33,474 nt of DNA from Symploca sp. SIO2C1 (lineage in GTDB: Bacteria > Cyanobacteriota > Cyanobacteriia > Cyanobacteriales > Coleofasciculaceae). The stretch covers positions 81,794-115,267 of the forward strand of contig JAAHGL010000008.1 in assembly GCA_010692635.1 (NCBI GenBank). The letters are read 5' to 3'. Position numbers and translations under genes: made by a program. A model generated the notes under the pieces. It searched no databases. It had not been told where the DNA came from and saw only the letters and a program-made list of their open reading frames with translations. Positions 14,121 through 22,760 of the stretch are shown here, piece by piece (the stretch's first letter is position 1; each line of letters opens with the position of its first letter).

Positions 14121-17100
14121 ATGCAGTCGGAACAAAAACAGCGAATTATGGGCTACTTCATTGAGGAAAGCAAAGAACACCTCAAGACAATGGAACAAGC
14201 TTTGGTAACTTTGCCAAGCACGATAGAAGACCAGGCAGTTCTCAATGAAGTATATCGTGCTGCCCATTCCATTAAGGGAGGGGCAGCTATGTTAGAACTC
14301 AATAGCATTCAGAAAACAGCCCATCGCCTCGAAGACTGCTTCAAAAATCTCCAAGAGTCTTCTCTTCAACCAGATCAGCAACTAGAATCTCTCTTCTTAA
14401 GAGTATTTTATACCCTGCAGAAACTTGTAGAACAACTTGAAGAACCGTCTGGTCTGACAAATGAAACAGCTGATGAGATTATGTCAGATGCTGAGCCAGT
14501 TTTGGAAGAACTTAGTAATCATCTCCAACAGCTACAGCAACAAGCAAGTAGTTTTCCAACGATTACTGCTCAAGAATTAGTATTAACAGGTAGTTCTATG
14601 GAAATTAATCCTAAGGAAGAACTTGAAGCACTTGTACCAAAGGTTGCTTCTTCGTCGCTAATAGATGCCAGGGGACAGGAACTAAAAGAGGATAACCCCA
14701 AGGTAATCTACCCCGATCAATCCCTTATACAAACAGATGATGATAGTGGGATTATCTTTGCGCAGCCAATTCCTGATGGGACCATTGATGATATGGCTAG
14801 TCAAACCAAACACACTCCAACCCCACAAGGAACAGATGCGACAGCAGCTATTGGTGATTCAAAATCTGTTTCCCTCCGTCATGCAGAAGTGGGATTAGCA
14901 GAACTCGACACTCTAGCTGATATTTTTGAAGGTCAAACTCCTGAGTTGGATGAAACGTGGGAAAAAGAGGAAATAATTAGCTTGGATGGGTCTGAGTTAG
15001 CCTCAGACTCAATAAATTCCTTGAGTTTGGACGACCAAAGTGATTTTTCTGACTTAATAGGTGATCTAGATAGTTGGGAGACGCCAGCAGCTGAGACCAA
15101 AGTGCTAGGAACGCAAGAAACATCAACGCCTACTAGTGAAGATTTTATAGATTGGTTAGGGGAGGATTTTCTTGAAAAAGTTACTGTGAACTCTCAGGAT
15201 GCTGCCACAGATGATTTTTCAGACTTGCTATTTGAGGCTGAAAACTCAGAATCGTTAACAGCGGCAACTGACAGCACCAAGAACTTAAGCAGCTTGTTTG
15301 GTGACACCTCAGAAATTTTAGGAGATGGTGAAGATGAAAGTAATTTAGATTTTGATCAGTTGGAATCTGATCAAGAAGTATTTGGTCTTGGGGAGGAGGT
15401 TACTGCCAAAGCGCTAGAGCCAAAGGAAAATTCACAATCTTTGGGTTTAGAAGGGTTATTTGGTGAGTCTACTCCACCTGAGCTAGAGGAAGAGGCATTT
15501 GACTGGCAATCAGATTTATTTGGTACAGAGGCTTCTATCCCCACTGAACAATTGGAGGGGATTGCACCAACTACTGCCGAGGTAGATGAGTTAGCTTCAC
15601 TCTTAGGGGAAGAGATGCCTGCTCAAGAGCAGGAGTTAGACTGGCAATCAGATTTGTTTGGTACAGAGGCTTCTGTCTCCACTGAACAATTGGAGGGGAC
15701 TGCACCAACTACTGCCGAGGTAGATGAGTTAGCTTCACTCTTAGGGGAAGAGATGCCTGCTCAAGAGCAGGAGTTAGACTGGCAATCAGATTTGTTTGGT
15801 ACAGAGGCTTCTGTCTCCACTGAACAATTGGAGGGGACTGCACCAACTACTGCCGAAGTGGATGAGTTAGCTTCACTCTTAGGGGAAGAGATGCCCGCTC
15901 AAGAGCAGGAATTAGACTGGCAATCAGATTTGTTTGGTACAGAGGCTTCTGTCCCCACTGAACAATTGGAGGGGACTGCACCAACTACTGCCGAAGTGGA
16001 TGAGTTAGCTTCACTCTTAGGGGAAGAGATGCCCGCTCAAGAGCAGGAATTAGACTGGCAATCAGATTTGTTTGGTACAGAGGCTTCTGTCTCCACTGAA
16101 CAATTGGAGGGGACTGCACCAACTACTGCCGAAGTAGATGAGTTAGCTTCACTCTTAGGGGAAGAGATGCCCGCTCTTAAGCAGGAGTTAGACTGGCAAT
16201 CAGATTTTTTTGCTGCAGAAGCAGAGGAAGTGGAAGCATTGCCAAACAAAGCAGCCGAGGCGGATGAGTTGGCTTTACTTCTGGGTGAGGAAATACCCCC
16301 CGATACAGAAATACCTGTTTTTTCTGAGGAAGAGATATCTCAAACTAAGAAAGATTCTGACTGGAAGTTAGAGTCAACTGATGAAACGGAAATTGATAAT
16401 TTACTGGAGGAGGAACCAACAGAAGTCTTAGAACAAGAAGATAGACAAGAATTCCTTCAGGCTGAAGCAGATGAAGTTACAGATAACCAAGAATTCGAGG
16501 AGGTTACCAAAGCTAATATGGCCCCAGTGCCTTCAATAGCCTCTGAATTCGATGAGTTAGAAACAATGCTTGAAGAAGAAGCACCTTTGACTAGTATTCC
16601 TAGCACAGTAGCAGTGTTTGATGAGTTAGAGGCAATGCTAGAAGAGGAGCCACCTCTGGCAATGGCAACCAACACTCCTTTGATTGCTACTGCTGGCTCA
16701 TCAAACTCAACTGCAACGGATGTCTTTAATGACCTCGAAATCCTCTTAGATGAAGATAAACCTAAGATAGCTGAACAATCACCAGAGCCAATCAAGAGTG
16801 CAGCAGAGGCAGAGGATGATGAATTTGGAGACTTGGAGAAACTGCTGGAGCAGGCTGATAAGACTATGGGAGGTCAACCTACTCTCAAAGCTGATCAACG
16901 GCAAACTAAACCCCAAAGTCGTCCGCGCCCTAGAATGTTTGAGCAGACGATGCGCGTACCGATTAAACGTTTAGATGACCTCAGCAACTTGGTGGGAGAA
17001 TTAGTGGTTAACCGTAATAGCTTGGAGCAAGACCAAGAACGCTTGCGGCAATTCTTGGATAACTTGAATCATCAGGTATTATCTCTTAATGATGTTGGTG

Positions 17101-18884
17101 CAAGGATGCAGGACTTGTATGAACGATCTTTATTAGAAAGTTCTCTGTTAGCTAGCCGGCACAACTACCGCTCTTTCTTCGGTGGAGATCAATCCTCGGA
17201 GAATAGTCATACCAATGGGACAGAGTACGATCCCCTAGAAATGGACCGATTTACCGGCTTTCATACCCTCTCCCAAGAGATGATCGAGCTAATTGTTCGA
17301 GTGCGAGAGTCAGCATCTGACATTGTGTTTTTGGCTGATGGTACCGATCAGGTTGCTCGCACACTGCGACAGATAACCACCCAACTACAAGAAGGACTAA
17401 CGCGAGCCCGCATGGTACCTTTTGCCCAAACTGCTGATCGCTTGCCCCGTGCTGTGCGGGATATTTCCCTAAAGTTAGGCAAGCAAGCTGAGCTACAGGT
17501 TGAGGGTAGAGAAACCTTGATCGACAAAATGATCATTGAACATCTCAATGCACCGATGACTCACTTAGTCAACAATGCAATTACTCACGGCATTGAAGCA
17601 CCCGAAGTACGCCAAGCAGCTGGTAAGCCAAACGTAGGTAAAATTACTGTAGGAGCTTTCTACCAGGGTAACCAGGCAGTTATTTCCATATCTGACGATG
17701 GGGCAGGTATTAATCCTGAACGAGTAAGAAACAAGATTATTGAGAAGAAACTTCTTACCCCAGCTGAGGCAAAGAAGTTGACCAATTTGGATTTGTACGA
17801 ATTTCTCTTCGATGCTGGTTTTACTACCAAAGACAAAGAAGATGAGTATGCAGGTCGCGGGGTTGGTATGGATGTTGTCCGCACCAGCTTGAGTGAAATT
17901 CGCGGGACGATCCACACTGATTCCACTCTAGGCAAAGGAACAACCTTTACCATCCGTCTGCCCCTCACCCTAAGTATTGGTAAAGCACTCTGCTGTTTGA
18001 GCGAGCGGGCAACTGTTGCTTTCCCTATGGATGGAGTTGAAGACACTTTTGATATCTCTCCAGATCGTGTTCAAACTGATTCAGAAGGTCAAAGCTTTAT
18101 CCAATGGAAAGACACCCAGCTACCCTTTAAACCCCTCTCTGAATTATTGAAGTACAATCGTCACCTCAGTAGAGGTTCGGTCTATGGTGGGAAACGAGAA
18201 GATGGACTCATCTCCATCTTAGTTTTGCGTAGTGCGGGTAACTTTCTATCTATCCAGGTGGATCAGGTGCTCAGCGAGCAGGAAATCGTGATTAAGCAAC
18301 TTGAAGGTCCGGCACCCAAACCAGTAGGCATTGCAGGAGCGACCGTTTTGGGAGATGGTCGAATTATGCCGATTGCTGATGTTATGGAACTCATTGACCT
18401 CTCTAGAAGACCAAATCGCCCAGATTCCCCCATCTGGTCGAGAATCGAAGCTGAAGGTCAAGCTCCAGTACAAGACACTCCCCATGAACCAATGGTTCTG
18501 ATTGTGGACGATTCCATTACAGTACGCTCATTGCTAGAGATGACTTTCTCTAAAGCTGGTTATCGAGTTGAACAAGCTCGTGATGGTCAAGAAGCCTGGG
18601 AAAAACTCCGGTCTGGTCTACCTTGCGATATTATCTTCTGTGATATTGAAATGCCAAGAATGAACGGTATGGAAATGCTGAAAAAGCTTCAGGAAGATGA
18701 GAATCTACGGAATATACCAATTTCAATGCTCACTTCTCGTGGAGCTGATCGACACCGACAAATGGCTGCTCAGTTAGGAGCTAGTGGCTACTTTACCAAA
18801 CCCTATTTGGAAGAAGTTCTATTGGAAGCTGCTCAGCAGATGATGAATGGTGAAGTACTTTTGAATGGTAGCAATAATGCATGA
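14121..18884 (+). CDS. CheA-type hybrid histidine kinase with C-terminal receiver
   Basis: Cytoplasmic chemotaxis-like kinase of 1587 aa. Domains in order: Hpt (about 1-110, phospho-accepting His49 in AAHSIKGGA); a very long acidic linker (about 150-930) with five 46-residue repeats at 461-690; CheA dimerisation/P3 region (about 935-1130); HATPase (about 1140-1280, N box HLVNNAITHG, G boxes DDGAGI and GRGVGMDVV); CheW-like domain (about 1290-1430); and a receiver (about 1455-1575) with phospho-acceptor Asp1508 in CDIEMP and Lys in FTKPY. The architecture matches cyanobacterial PilL/HmpE/PixL-like kinases that control type IV pilus motility or phototaxis; which one cannot be told. No cheY, cheW or MCP gene adjoins it. 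Start chosen at the ATG of MQSEQKQR, with GAGG 9 nt upstream; the frame is also open from a TTG at 14106. Confidence 0.95.
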   Translation: MQSEQKQRIMGYFIEESKEHLKTMEQALVTLPSTIEDQAVLNEVYRAAHSIKGGAAMLELNSIQKTAHRLEDCFKNLQESSLQPDQQLESLFLRVFYTLQKLVEQLEEPSGLTNETADEIMSDAEPVLEELSNHLQQLQQQASSFPTITAQELVLTGSSMEINPKEELEALVPKVASSSLIDARGQELKEDNPKVIYPDQSLIQTDDDSGIIFAQPIPDGTIDDMASQTKHTPTPQGTDATAAIGDSKSVSLRHAEVGLAELDTLADIFEGQTPELDETWEKEEIISLDGSELASDSINSLSLDDQSDFSDLIGDLDSWETPAAETKVLGTQETSTPTSEDFIDWLGEDFLEKVTVNSQDAATDDFSDLLFEAENSESLTAATDSTKNLSSLFGDTSEILGDGEDESNLDFDQLESDQEVFGLGEEVTAKALEPKENSQSLGLEGLFGESTPPELEEEAFDWQSDLFGTEASIPTEQLEGIAPTTAEVDELASLLGEEMPAQEQELDWQSDLFGTEASVSTEQLEGTAPTTAEVDELASLLGEEMPAQEQELDWQSDLFGTEASVSTEQLEGTAPTTAEVDELASLLGEEMPAQEQELDWQSDLFGTEASVPTEQLEGTAPTTAEVDELASLLGEEMPAQEQELDWQSDLFGTEASVSTEQLEGTAPTTAEVDELASLLGEEMPALKQELDWQSDFFAAEAEEVEALPNKAAEADELALLLGEEIPPDTEIPVFSEEEISQTKKDSDWKLESTDETEIDNLLEEEPTEVLEQEDRQEFLQAEADEVTDNQEFEEVTKANMAPVPSIASEFDELETMLEEEAPLTSIPSTVAVFDELEAMLEEEPPLAMATNTPLIATAGSSNSTATDVFNDLEILLDEDKPKIAEQSPEPIKSAAEAEDDEFGDLEKLLEQADKTMGGQPTLKADQRQTKPQSRPRPRMFEQTMRVPIKRLDDLSNLVGELVVNRNSLEQDQERLRQFLDNLNHQVLSLNDVGARMQDLYERSLLESSLLASRHNYRSFFGGDQSSENSHTNGTEYDPLEMDRFTGFHTLSQEMIELIVRVRESASDIVFLADGTDQVARTLRQITTQLQEGLTRARMVPFAQTADRLPRAVRDISLKLGKQAELQVEGRETLIDKMIIEHLNAPMTHLVNNAITHGIEAPEVRQAAGKPNVGKITVGAFYQGNQAVISISDDGAGINPERVRNKIIEKKLLTPAEAKKLTNLDLYEFLFDAGFTTKDKEDEYAGRGVGMDVVRTSLSEIRGTIHTDSTLGKGTTFTIRLPLTLSIGKALCCLSERATVAFPMDGVEDTFDISPDRVQTDSEGQSFIQWKDTQLPFKPLSELLKYNRHLSRGSVYGGKREDGLISILVLRSAGNFLSIQVDQVLSEQEIVIKQLEGPAPKPVGIAGATVLGDGRIMPIADVMELIDLSRRPNRPDSPIWSRIEAEGQAPVQDTPHEPMVLIVDDSITVRSLLEMTFSKAGYRVEQARDGQEAWEKLRSGLPCDIIFCDIEMPRMNGMEMLKKLQEDENLRNIPISMLTSRGADRHRQMAAQLGASGYFTKPYLEEVLLEAAQQMMNGEVLLNGSNNA
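15501..16190 (+). repeat. Five 138-bp in-frame tandem repeats in the CheA linker
   Basis: Units start at 15501, 15639, 15777, 15915 and 16053, exactly 138 bp apart. They are nearly identical at the DNA level, and a diverged sixth unit starts at 16191. Each encodes 46 residues: DWQSDLFGTEASVSTEQLEG, then APTTAEVDELASLLGEEMPA, then QEQEL. The near-identity, including synonymous sites, points to recent expansion by recombination or slippage. Confidence 0.97.
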
Positions 18885-18893
18885 TAACTAGGG

Positions 18894-18913
18894 TTTTAGG
18901 TGTTAGGTGTTAG
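18894..18913. repeat. TTAGGTG heptamer repeat
   Basis: Three units (TTTTAGGTGTTAGGTGTTAG) fill the 29-bp gap between the kinase stop and the SpoIID-like start, ending at the start codon. The only ribosome-binding-like sequence there is within this repeat. Confidence 0.85.
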
Positions 18914-20521
18914 ATGATGAAAATGGTAAAGTTATCGCGCAAACTACTTTCATACTTTATACTTCAGACTTCATGCTTGTTTTGGGGACTGAATACCTTA
19001 AGCGCAACAACGCCAAAAACTCAGGAGATGGAGCTAAAAATTGGAGTTGTGCAACGATTTGGAGCTGAAGCCACAGATGAGCTAACTTTGCAAGCAACGA
19101 CCGGTGATAGCCTCAGTTTGGGCTTTTTGGCAGGAAATATGCAACCCCAAACTCTGGAAACTGATGAATTGAAGCTGGAAGTAGTGATGCAACCTCTACC
19201 AGCTCCGGTAGTAGAAGAGCGTCTAGTACTCAGTGACCACGGTACTTTTGAAACAGCAGAAGACAGTGCCAATCAGTGGCGAGCTCGTGGGATTGAAGTG
19301 GAAGTCGTGCAGCCCGGTCGCTGGCAGGTTTGGGCAAGAAGGGATATTTATCAGACTCCTCTAATCAGGCGTTTACTGCTGCAAAGTCTCAAAGCTCAAG
19401 GAGAAAAAAATGCCTATCTCGATACAGCAATTGTCAAAGAAGTTCCACGAATGTCGTTTGTTGTCAATGGCTATCGTTACAATCGCCTAAATTTGGAGAT
19501 TGACTCTGAAAAAAACTTGATTCAGGTTAGCCAAGGTAAGGCGAGGAAAAATACTCGTTTGTATAGCGGACGTCTGCAAGTCCAACCCAACGCCTATGGT
19601 ACATACACCTTAGTAAATCAAGTACCAATAGAAACCTATCTGCGAGGTGTTGTACCTCACGAAATTGGACCAGGAGCTCCCTATGAAGCAGTGGAAGCTC
19701 AGACCATTCTTGCCAGAACTTATGCTCTAAGGAACCTGCGGCGGTTTAAGGCTGACAACTACGAACTTTGTGCTGATACCCACTGTCAGGTTTACAAAGG
19801 ACTAACGGGTACCGTGGCAAGCGCTGATCAAGCGATCGCAGCAACTAAAAGTCTGGTCTTGACTTACAACAACGAGTTAGTAGACGCCCTCTATTCTGCC
19901 ACAACTGGCGGTGTCACTGCTCCTTTTAGTGATGTGTGGAATGGTTCAGAGCGTCCTTACCTAACAGCTGTGGTAGACTCCCCTAACACAGTCTGGGATT
20001 TATCCACAAAACCTTTAGCAAATGAACAAAACTTCCGCGAGTTCATTAGTTTGAAAGAGGGATTTAATGAGTCTGGGAGGGATCTCTTCCGCTGGCGCAG
20101 GGAAAACCGCCTTGAAAGGATCAAAGCCGATTTACAAAAGTATCTCAAAAAAACCAAACATCCCCTGGCTGGGTTCACCAAAATTGAGCAGATGCAAGTA
20201 GTGGAGCGCTCCCCAGCCGGACGAGTCCTCAAGCTGACTGTAAAAACGGATAAGGGTATTGTTGAACTCCAGAAAAATGAAGCTCGCAGTGCCTTTGGAC
20301 CTCCCCGCAGTACACTCTTTTACTTAGAACCACTCTACGGAGCCAATAAAACCCTCACTGGCTATGCTTTCGTTGGCGGTGGCTTTGGACACGGAGTTGG
20401 TTTGAGTCAATACGGTTCTTACAACTTAGCTAAACTCGGCTGGACAAGTGAGCGCATTCTTAGTTTTTATTATCCCGGAACTGAGATTAAGCCTCTGGAT
20501 GATTCAATTGTTTTTTGGTAG
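18914..20521 (+). CDS. SpoIID/LytB domain-containing exported protein
   Basis: Protein of 535 aa with an N-terminal signal peptide or anchor (KLLSYFILQTSCLFWGLNTL, end near LSATT). The SpoIID/LytB domain follows from about residue 205: YLRGVVPHEIGPGAPYEAVE, where Glu is the catalytic candidate, AQTILARTYALRN, a Cys/His cluster LCADTHCQVY, and the C-terminal GFGHGVGLSQYG. SpoIID-type proteins are lytic transglycosylases acting on denuded peptidoglycan glycan strands. In non-sporulating cyanobacteria they are common but their role is unclear, and wall remodelling is inferred. Several in-frame ATGs sit at the start (MMKM), so the exact one is uncertain by 1-3 codons. It follows the CheA-type kinase by only 29 bp, in the same direction, so co-transcription is likely. 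Confidence 0.92.
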   Translation: MMKMVKLSRKLLSYFILQTSCLFWGLNTLSATTPKTQEMELKIGVVQRFGAEATDELTLQATTGDSLSLGFLAGNMQPQTLETDELKLEVVMQPLPAPVVEERLVLSDHGTFETAEDSANQWRARGIEVEVVQPGRWQVWARRDIYQTPLIRRLLLQSLKAQGEKNAYLDTAIVKEVPRMSFVVNGYRYNRLNLEIDSEKNLIQVSQGKARKNTRLYSGRLQVQPNAYGTYTLVNQVPIETYLRGVVPHEIGPGAPYEAVEAQTILARTYALRNLRRFKADNYELCADTHCQVYKGLTGTVASADQAIAATKSLVLTYNNELVDALYSATTGGVTAPFSDVWNGSERPYLTAVVDSPNTVWDLSTKPLANEQNFREFISLKEGFNESGRDLFRWRRENRLERIKADLQKYLKKTKHPLAGFTKIEQMQVVERSPAGRVLKLTVKTDKGIVELQKNEARSAFGPPRSTLFYLEPLYGANKTLTGYAFVGGGFGHGVGLSQYGSYNLAKLGWTSERILSFYYPGTEIKPLDDSIVFW

Positions 20522-20621
20522 GAACCAATGTCTCTAGAATATTAATCAATTATCAATTGAGTTTTAAGCTTAAGCGAGCAGTATTGGGGAGTATTTTTGT
20601 TTGGCTACAGTTTAACTTAAA

Positions 20622-20686
20622 CAGCTCTTCTTGTTTATAAGCAAGAAGAGCTTAGTAATGTTTGCTTCAATACTGATACTACGAAA
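20622..20686. repeat. 65-bp direct repeat flanking petF, copy A (3' side)
   Basis: The 65-bp segment from CAGCTCTTCTTG to CTGATACTACGAAA aligns without gaps to 21077-21141 with about 83% identity. The pair brackets the petF gene. The last ~35 bp (CTTAGTA(A/G)TGTTTGCTTCAA and on) are the best conserved. Confidence 0.9.
20623..20652. terminator. Hairpin between convergent SpoIID-like and petF genes
   Basis: A perfect 11-bp inverted repeat, AGCTCTTCTTG / CAAGAAGAGCT, with an 8-nt loop. It sits between two convergent genes, so a bidirectional terminator is likely. No U-tract follows directly on either strand, which lowers the confidence. The palindrome is not preserved in the copy at 21077-21141. 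Confidence 0.55.
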
Positions 20687-20718
20687 TATCAACCTAGCAA
20701 ACAAAGTATTTTTTTTGC

Positions 20719-21015
20719 TTAGTAAAGTTCTTCCTCTTGGTGAGTGGTGATGGTGCAGTCAGACTTGGGGTAAGCGACACAAGTCAAAACATATCCCGCC
20801 GCAATTTGATCATCATCTAGGAAAGACTGGTCTTCCTGATTAATCTCACCACTGTCTACTTTCCCAGCGCAGGTAGAACAGGCTCCAGCGCGACAGGAAT
20901 AGGGCAGATCCACACCTTGTTCTTCAGCTATGTCAAGAATGTACTCATCATCAGGTACTTCAATTGTGGTCTCTGCTCCCTCTGGAAGTTTCAATGTGAC
21001 ATTGTAAGATGCCAT
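20719..21015 (-). CDS. petF: Plant-type [2Fe-2S] ferredoxin PetF
   Basis: Protein of 98 aa, the soluble electron carrier that takes electrons from photosystem I and passes them to FNR, nitrite reductase, thioredoxin reductase and others. The cluster ligands are Cys41, Cys46, Cys49 ([10 protein letters not shown]) and Cys79 (VLTCVAYP). The acidic C-terminus (THQEEELY) is that of the major vegetative ferredoxin, not of FdxH. Start ATG is preceded by AGGAG at 5-nt spacing, a strong site fitting an abundant protein. The gene is bracketed by a 65-bp direct repeat. Confidence 0.97.
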   Translation of the reverse strand: MASYNVTLKLPEGAETTIEVPDDEYILDIAEEQGVDLPYSCRAGACSTCAGKVDSGEINQEDQSFLDDDQIAAGYVLTCVAYPKSDCTITTHQEEELY

Positions 21016-21076
21016 TAGTGCTCCTATCTATATAATCCGAAACGGCAGTGTCAATTTAGTCGAAGCGCAGCTGACC

Positions 21077-21141
21077 CAGCTCTCCTTGTTTCTAGACAAA
21101 GATCACTTAGTAGTGTTTGCTTCAATTCTGATACTACGAAA
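21077..21141. repeat. 65-bp direct repeat flanking petF, copy B (promoter side)
   Basis: This copy lies 62 bp upstream of the petF start codon and matches 20622-20686 without gaps (about 54 of 65 positions). It may contain petF promoter or regulatory sequence. Confidence 0.9.
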
Positions 21142-21434
21142 AAAAACTCGACAGGTTAAGCAGGATTAGCAATGAAATTCATAATGAAACATTAAATTAG
21201 TTATTCTTATACTGTATACAGGACTTCATTTCCGTAAAAATGGTCGCTAAATAGTAGCCTCAAGTCCAGGTATCACAAATGTTTTCCCAAATTAAAACTC
21301 CTGCTATTATCCACCTCAATTGGTCATTAATTAGTATTAATTATGATTATAATTAAGATTCATGAAGATTCATGATTTGTTCCTCCAACAAAATTAATAG
21401 TGATAAATTAACCTCTCACCCTTAGCTTAACAAT
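21142..21434. other. AT-rich divergent promoter region between petF and ycf51
   Basis: The region is AT-rich and free of open frames. It should carry the distal petF regulatory sequence and the ycf51 promoter. A short direct repeat (AAGATTCATGA twice near 21355-21375) is the only structure seen. Confidence 0.5.
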
Positions 21435-21947
21435 ATGCCAACAACAGCTGATTTTCTTACCTTTACCCAATGGGCCGGCGTTTTGACCTTAGTCTGTGGT
21501 TCTCTTACCCTACTGGGATTTGTGTTCAAATGGAGTCTCCGGTTTCGGATGGTAGGAGCTACTGGCTTTCTAGCTGTCCTCACCGGCGGTTTATTTGCTC
21601 TGAGTCTTGTACCATTGACGCGGACTTTGATTCCAGGAGCAATCCCCTATTCTCTGGTATATGACAATGGTGGGAACCAAACTGTTATTGCCGTACCGCC
21701 CCAAGTAACAGAGTCGGAACTCGAAGCAACTCTTCGCCAAGCTGCCAGTAATTTGTACTCCTACGGACGTCTAGGGGGAGTAGATAACCAACTAACAATT
21801 CGCGCACGCACTATCCTCCACCCAGAAGCCAATATCTCCAAACCGTTGTTCTTAGGTCAAGTAAAGCGATCGCTTTCTGTCCGTGATGATGAACAAATGG
21901 TAATCGATATTTATCCACAAAGCTTTGCCCAACTACCTAAACCCTAA
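21435..21947 (+). CDS. ycf51: Ycf51 family protein (DUF2518)
   Basis: Protein of 170 aa with two N-terminal membrane helices (about 13-32, GVLTLVCGSLTLLGFVF; about 40-60, GATGFLAVLTGGLFALSLVP) and a soluble C-terminal domain (about 75-165) containing GGNQTVIAVPPQVTESELEA and LGQVKRSLSVRDDEQMVIDI. This matches the Ycf51 family, found in cyanobacteria and some algal plastids, function unknown. Start ATG of MPTTADFLTF. Divergent from petF by 420 bp. Confidence 0.88.
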   Translation: MPTTADFLTFTQWAGVLTLVCGSLTLLGFVFKWSLRFRMVGATGFLAVLTGGLFALSLVPLTRTLIPGAIPYSLVYDNGGNQTVIAVPPQVTESELEATLRQAASNLYSYGRLGGVDNQLTIRARTILHPEANISKPLFLGQVKRSLSVRDDEQMVIDIYPQSFAQLPKP

Positions 21948-21953
21948 AAATTT

Positions 21954-22042
21954 AGGACTTACGCAGCTACACCACATATAGATTTAAAGGTGCGTTACGC
22001 TACGCTAACACACCCTACAAATAGAGGCTGTGCGTAAGTCCT
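21954..22042. mobile_element. 89-bp MITE-like element
   Basis: Perfect 12-bp terminal inverted repeats, AGGACTTACGCA (21954-21965) and TGCGTAAGTCCT (22031-22042), enclose a 65-bp interior. The interior holds the dispersed palindrome GCGTTACGCTACGCTAACAC found also at 2281-2306. It lies in the gap between the convergent ycf51 and J-domain genes. It is too short to code and is a non-autonomous element by structure. Confidence 0.85.
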
Positions 22043-22064
22043 GGACTTATACAAAATTGCTTTG

Positions 22065-22760
22065 CTAATTGCAAATTGTGCCATCAGGTAGAATCGCTCC
22101 TGACAATTTTGTTCCAGTCAGTTTGACTAGTACTCGATCTTTTGAGCCAACCTTAGCGCCAGTCAAGTCGGCGCTACTCAAATCCGCACCACTAAAGTCA
22201 GCTCCAATTAAGTTCGCATCTTTTAAACAAGCATTGCGCAGGTTGGCTTGCAGTAGGTTGGCTCTGAAAAGATTTGCTCCTTCCAAGTTTGCTCCTTCCA
22301 GGTTTACCTTATGCAAAAAAGCATCGCTCAGGTTTGCCTTACTTAAATTAGCATTGCTCAAATTTCTCCCTGACAAGTCTTTTTCTTTCAAATCAGCTCC
22401 CTGAAAATCAGCTCCACTCAAATCTGGATGGGGTGTTCTTGGTTGGTAGTGAGTTTGAGTTCTAGGTTGATAGTAAGATCGTTTGGGCTGATAGTAAGTT
22501 CTTCTTCTGGCTGACTGAGGCGATGGTTGTGCTTTTCGCCTGGGAGCTGGAGTAGTTTTTTCCAAAGCACGCAATTGATCCCGAGCTTGATTAATCTCTT
22601 TGAGTTTTTCCTGAGCTTTTTGCCTTAACCGATGATTATCTTCAGGGATGCGATCTGGATGCCAAATAAACGCTAAATCTTTATAAGCCTGGTTCACCTC
22701 TTCCGGTGAAGCTCCCGGCTCCAGTCCCAGCAATCTGTAGCATCGATCAAGATTATTCAT
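22065..22760 (-). CDS. J-domain and pentapeptide-repeat fusion protein
   Basis: Protein of 231 aa. Residues 1-65 form a DnaJ-type J domain with the essential HPD motif (His34-Asp36 in FIWHPDRIPED). A Pro/Arg/Tyr/Gln-rich linker (about 70-108) has repeated YQP units. A pentapeptide-repeat beta-helix (about 110-225) is built of A(D/N)L-type units such as LSNANLSKANLSDAFL. The J domain is expected to recruit a DnaK/Hsp70 partner; the target of the beta-helix is unknown. Such fusions occur in cyanobacteria. No signal peptide. The frame extends to a TTG at 22769, but the ATG at 22760 is preferred. The DNA repeats are degenerate, so this is an old array. Confidence 0.9.
   Translation of the reverse strand: MNNLDRCYRLLGLEPGASPEEVNQAYKDLAFIWHPDRIPEDNHRLRQKAQEKLKEINQARDQLRALEKTTPAPRRKAQPSPQSARRRTYYQPKRSYYQPRTQTHYQPRTPHPDLSGADFQGADLKEKDLSGRNLSNANLSKANLSDAFLHKVNLEGANLEGANLFRANLLQANLRNACLKDANLIGADFSGADLSSADLTGAKVGSKDRVLVKLTGTKLSGAILPDGTICN

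Noticed and set aside
15501-16190. Regular repeats that could suggest a CRISPR array
   Set aside because: The units are 138 bp, contiguous, in frame and without unique spacers. The 7-bp arrays likewise have no spacers.
16037-16249. Antisense Ser-rich frame opposite the 138-bp repeats
   Set aside because: It mirrors the repeated acidic codons and has no independent coding evidence.
17565-18046. Antisense frames of 116 and 128 codons opposite the kinase ATPase and CheW region
   Set aside because: They are shadow frames of a strongly conserved domain and have no protein-family features.
21031-21054. Promoter-like TTGACA and TATAGA ahead of petF on the minus strand
   Set aside because: The implied transcription start would fall only about 4 nt before the start codon and remove the strong AGGAG site, so it is probably fortuitous unless the transcript is nearly leaderless.
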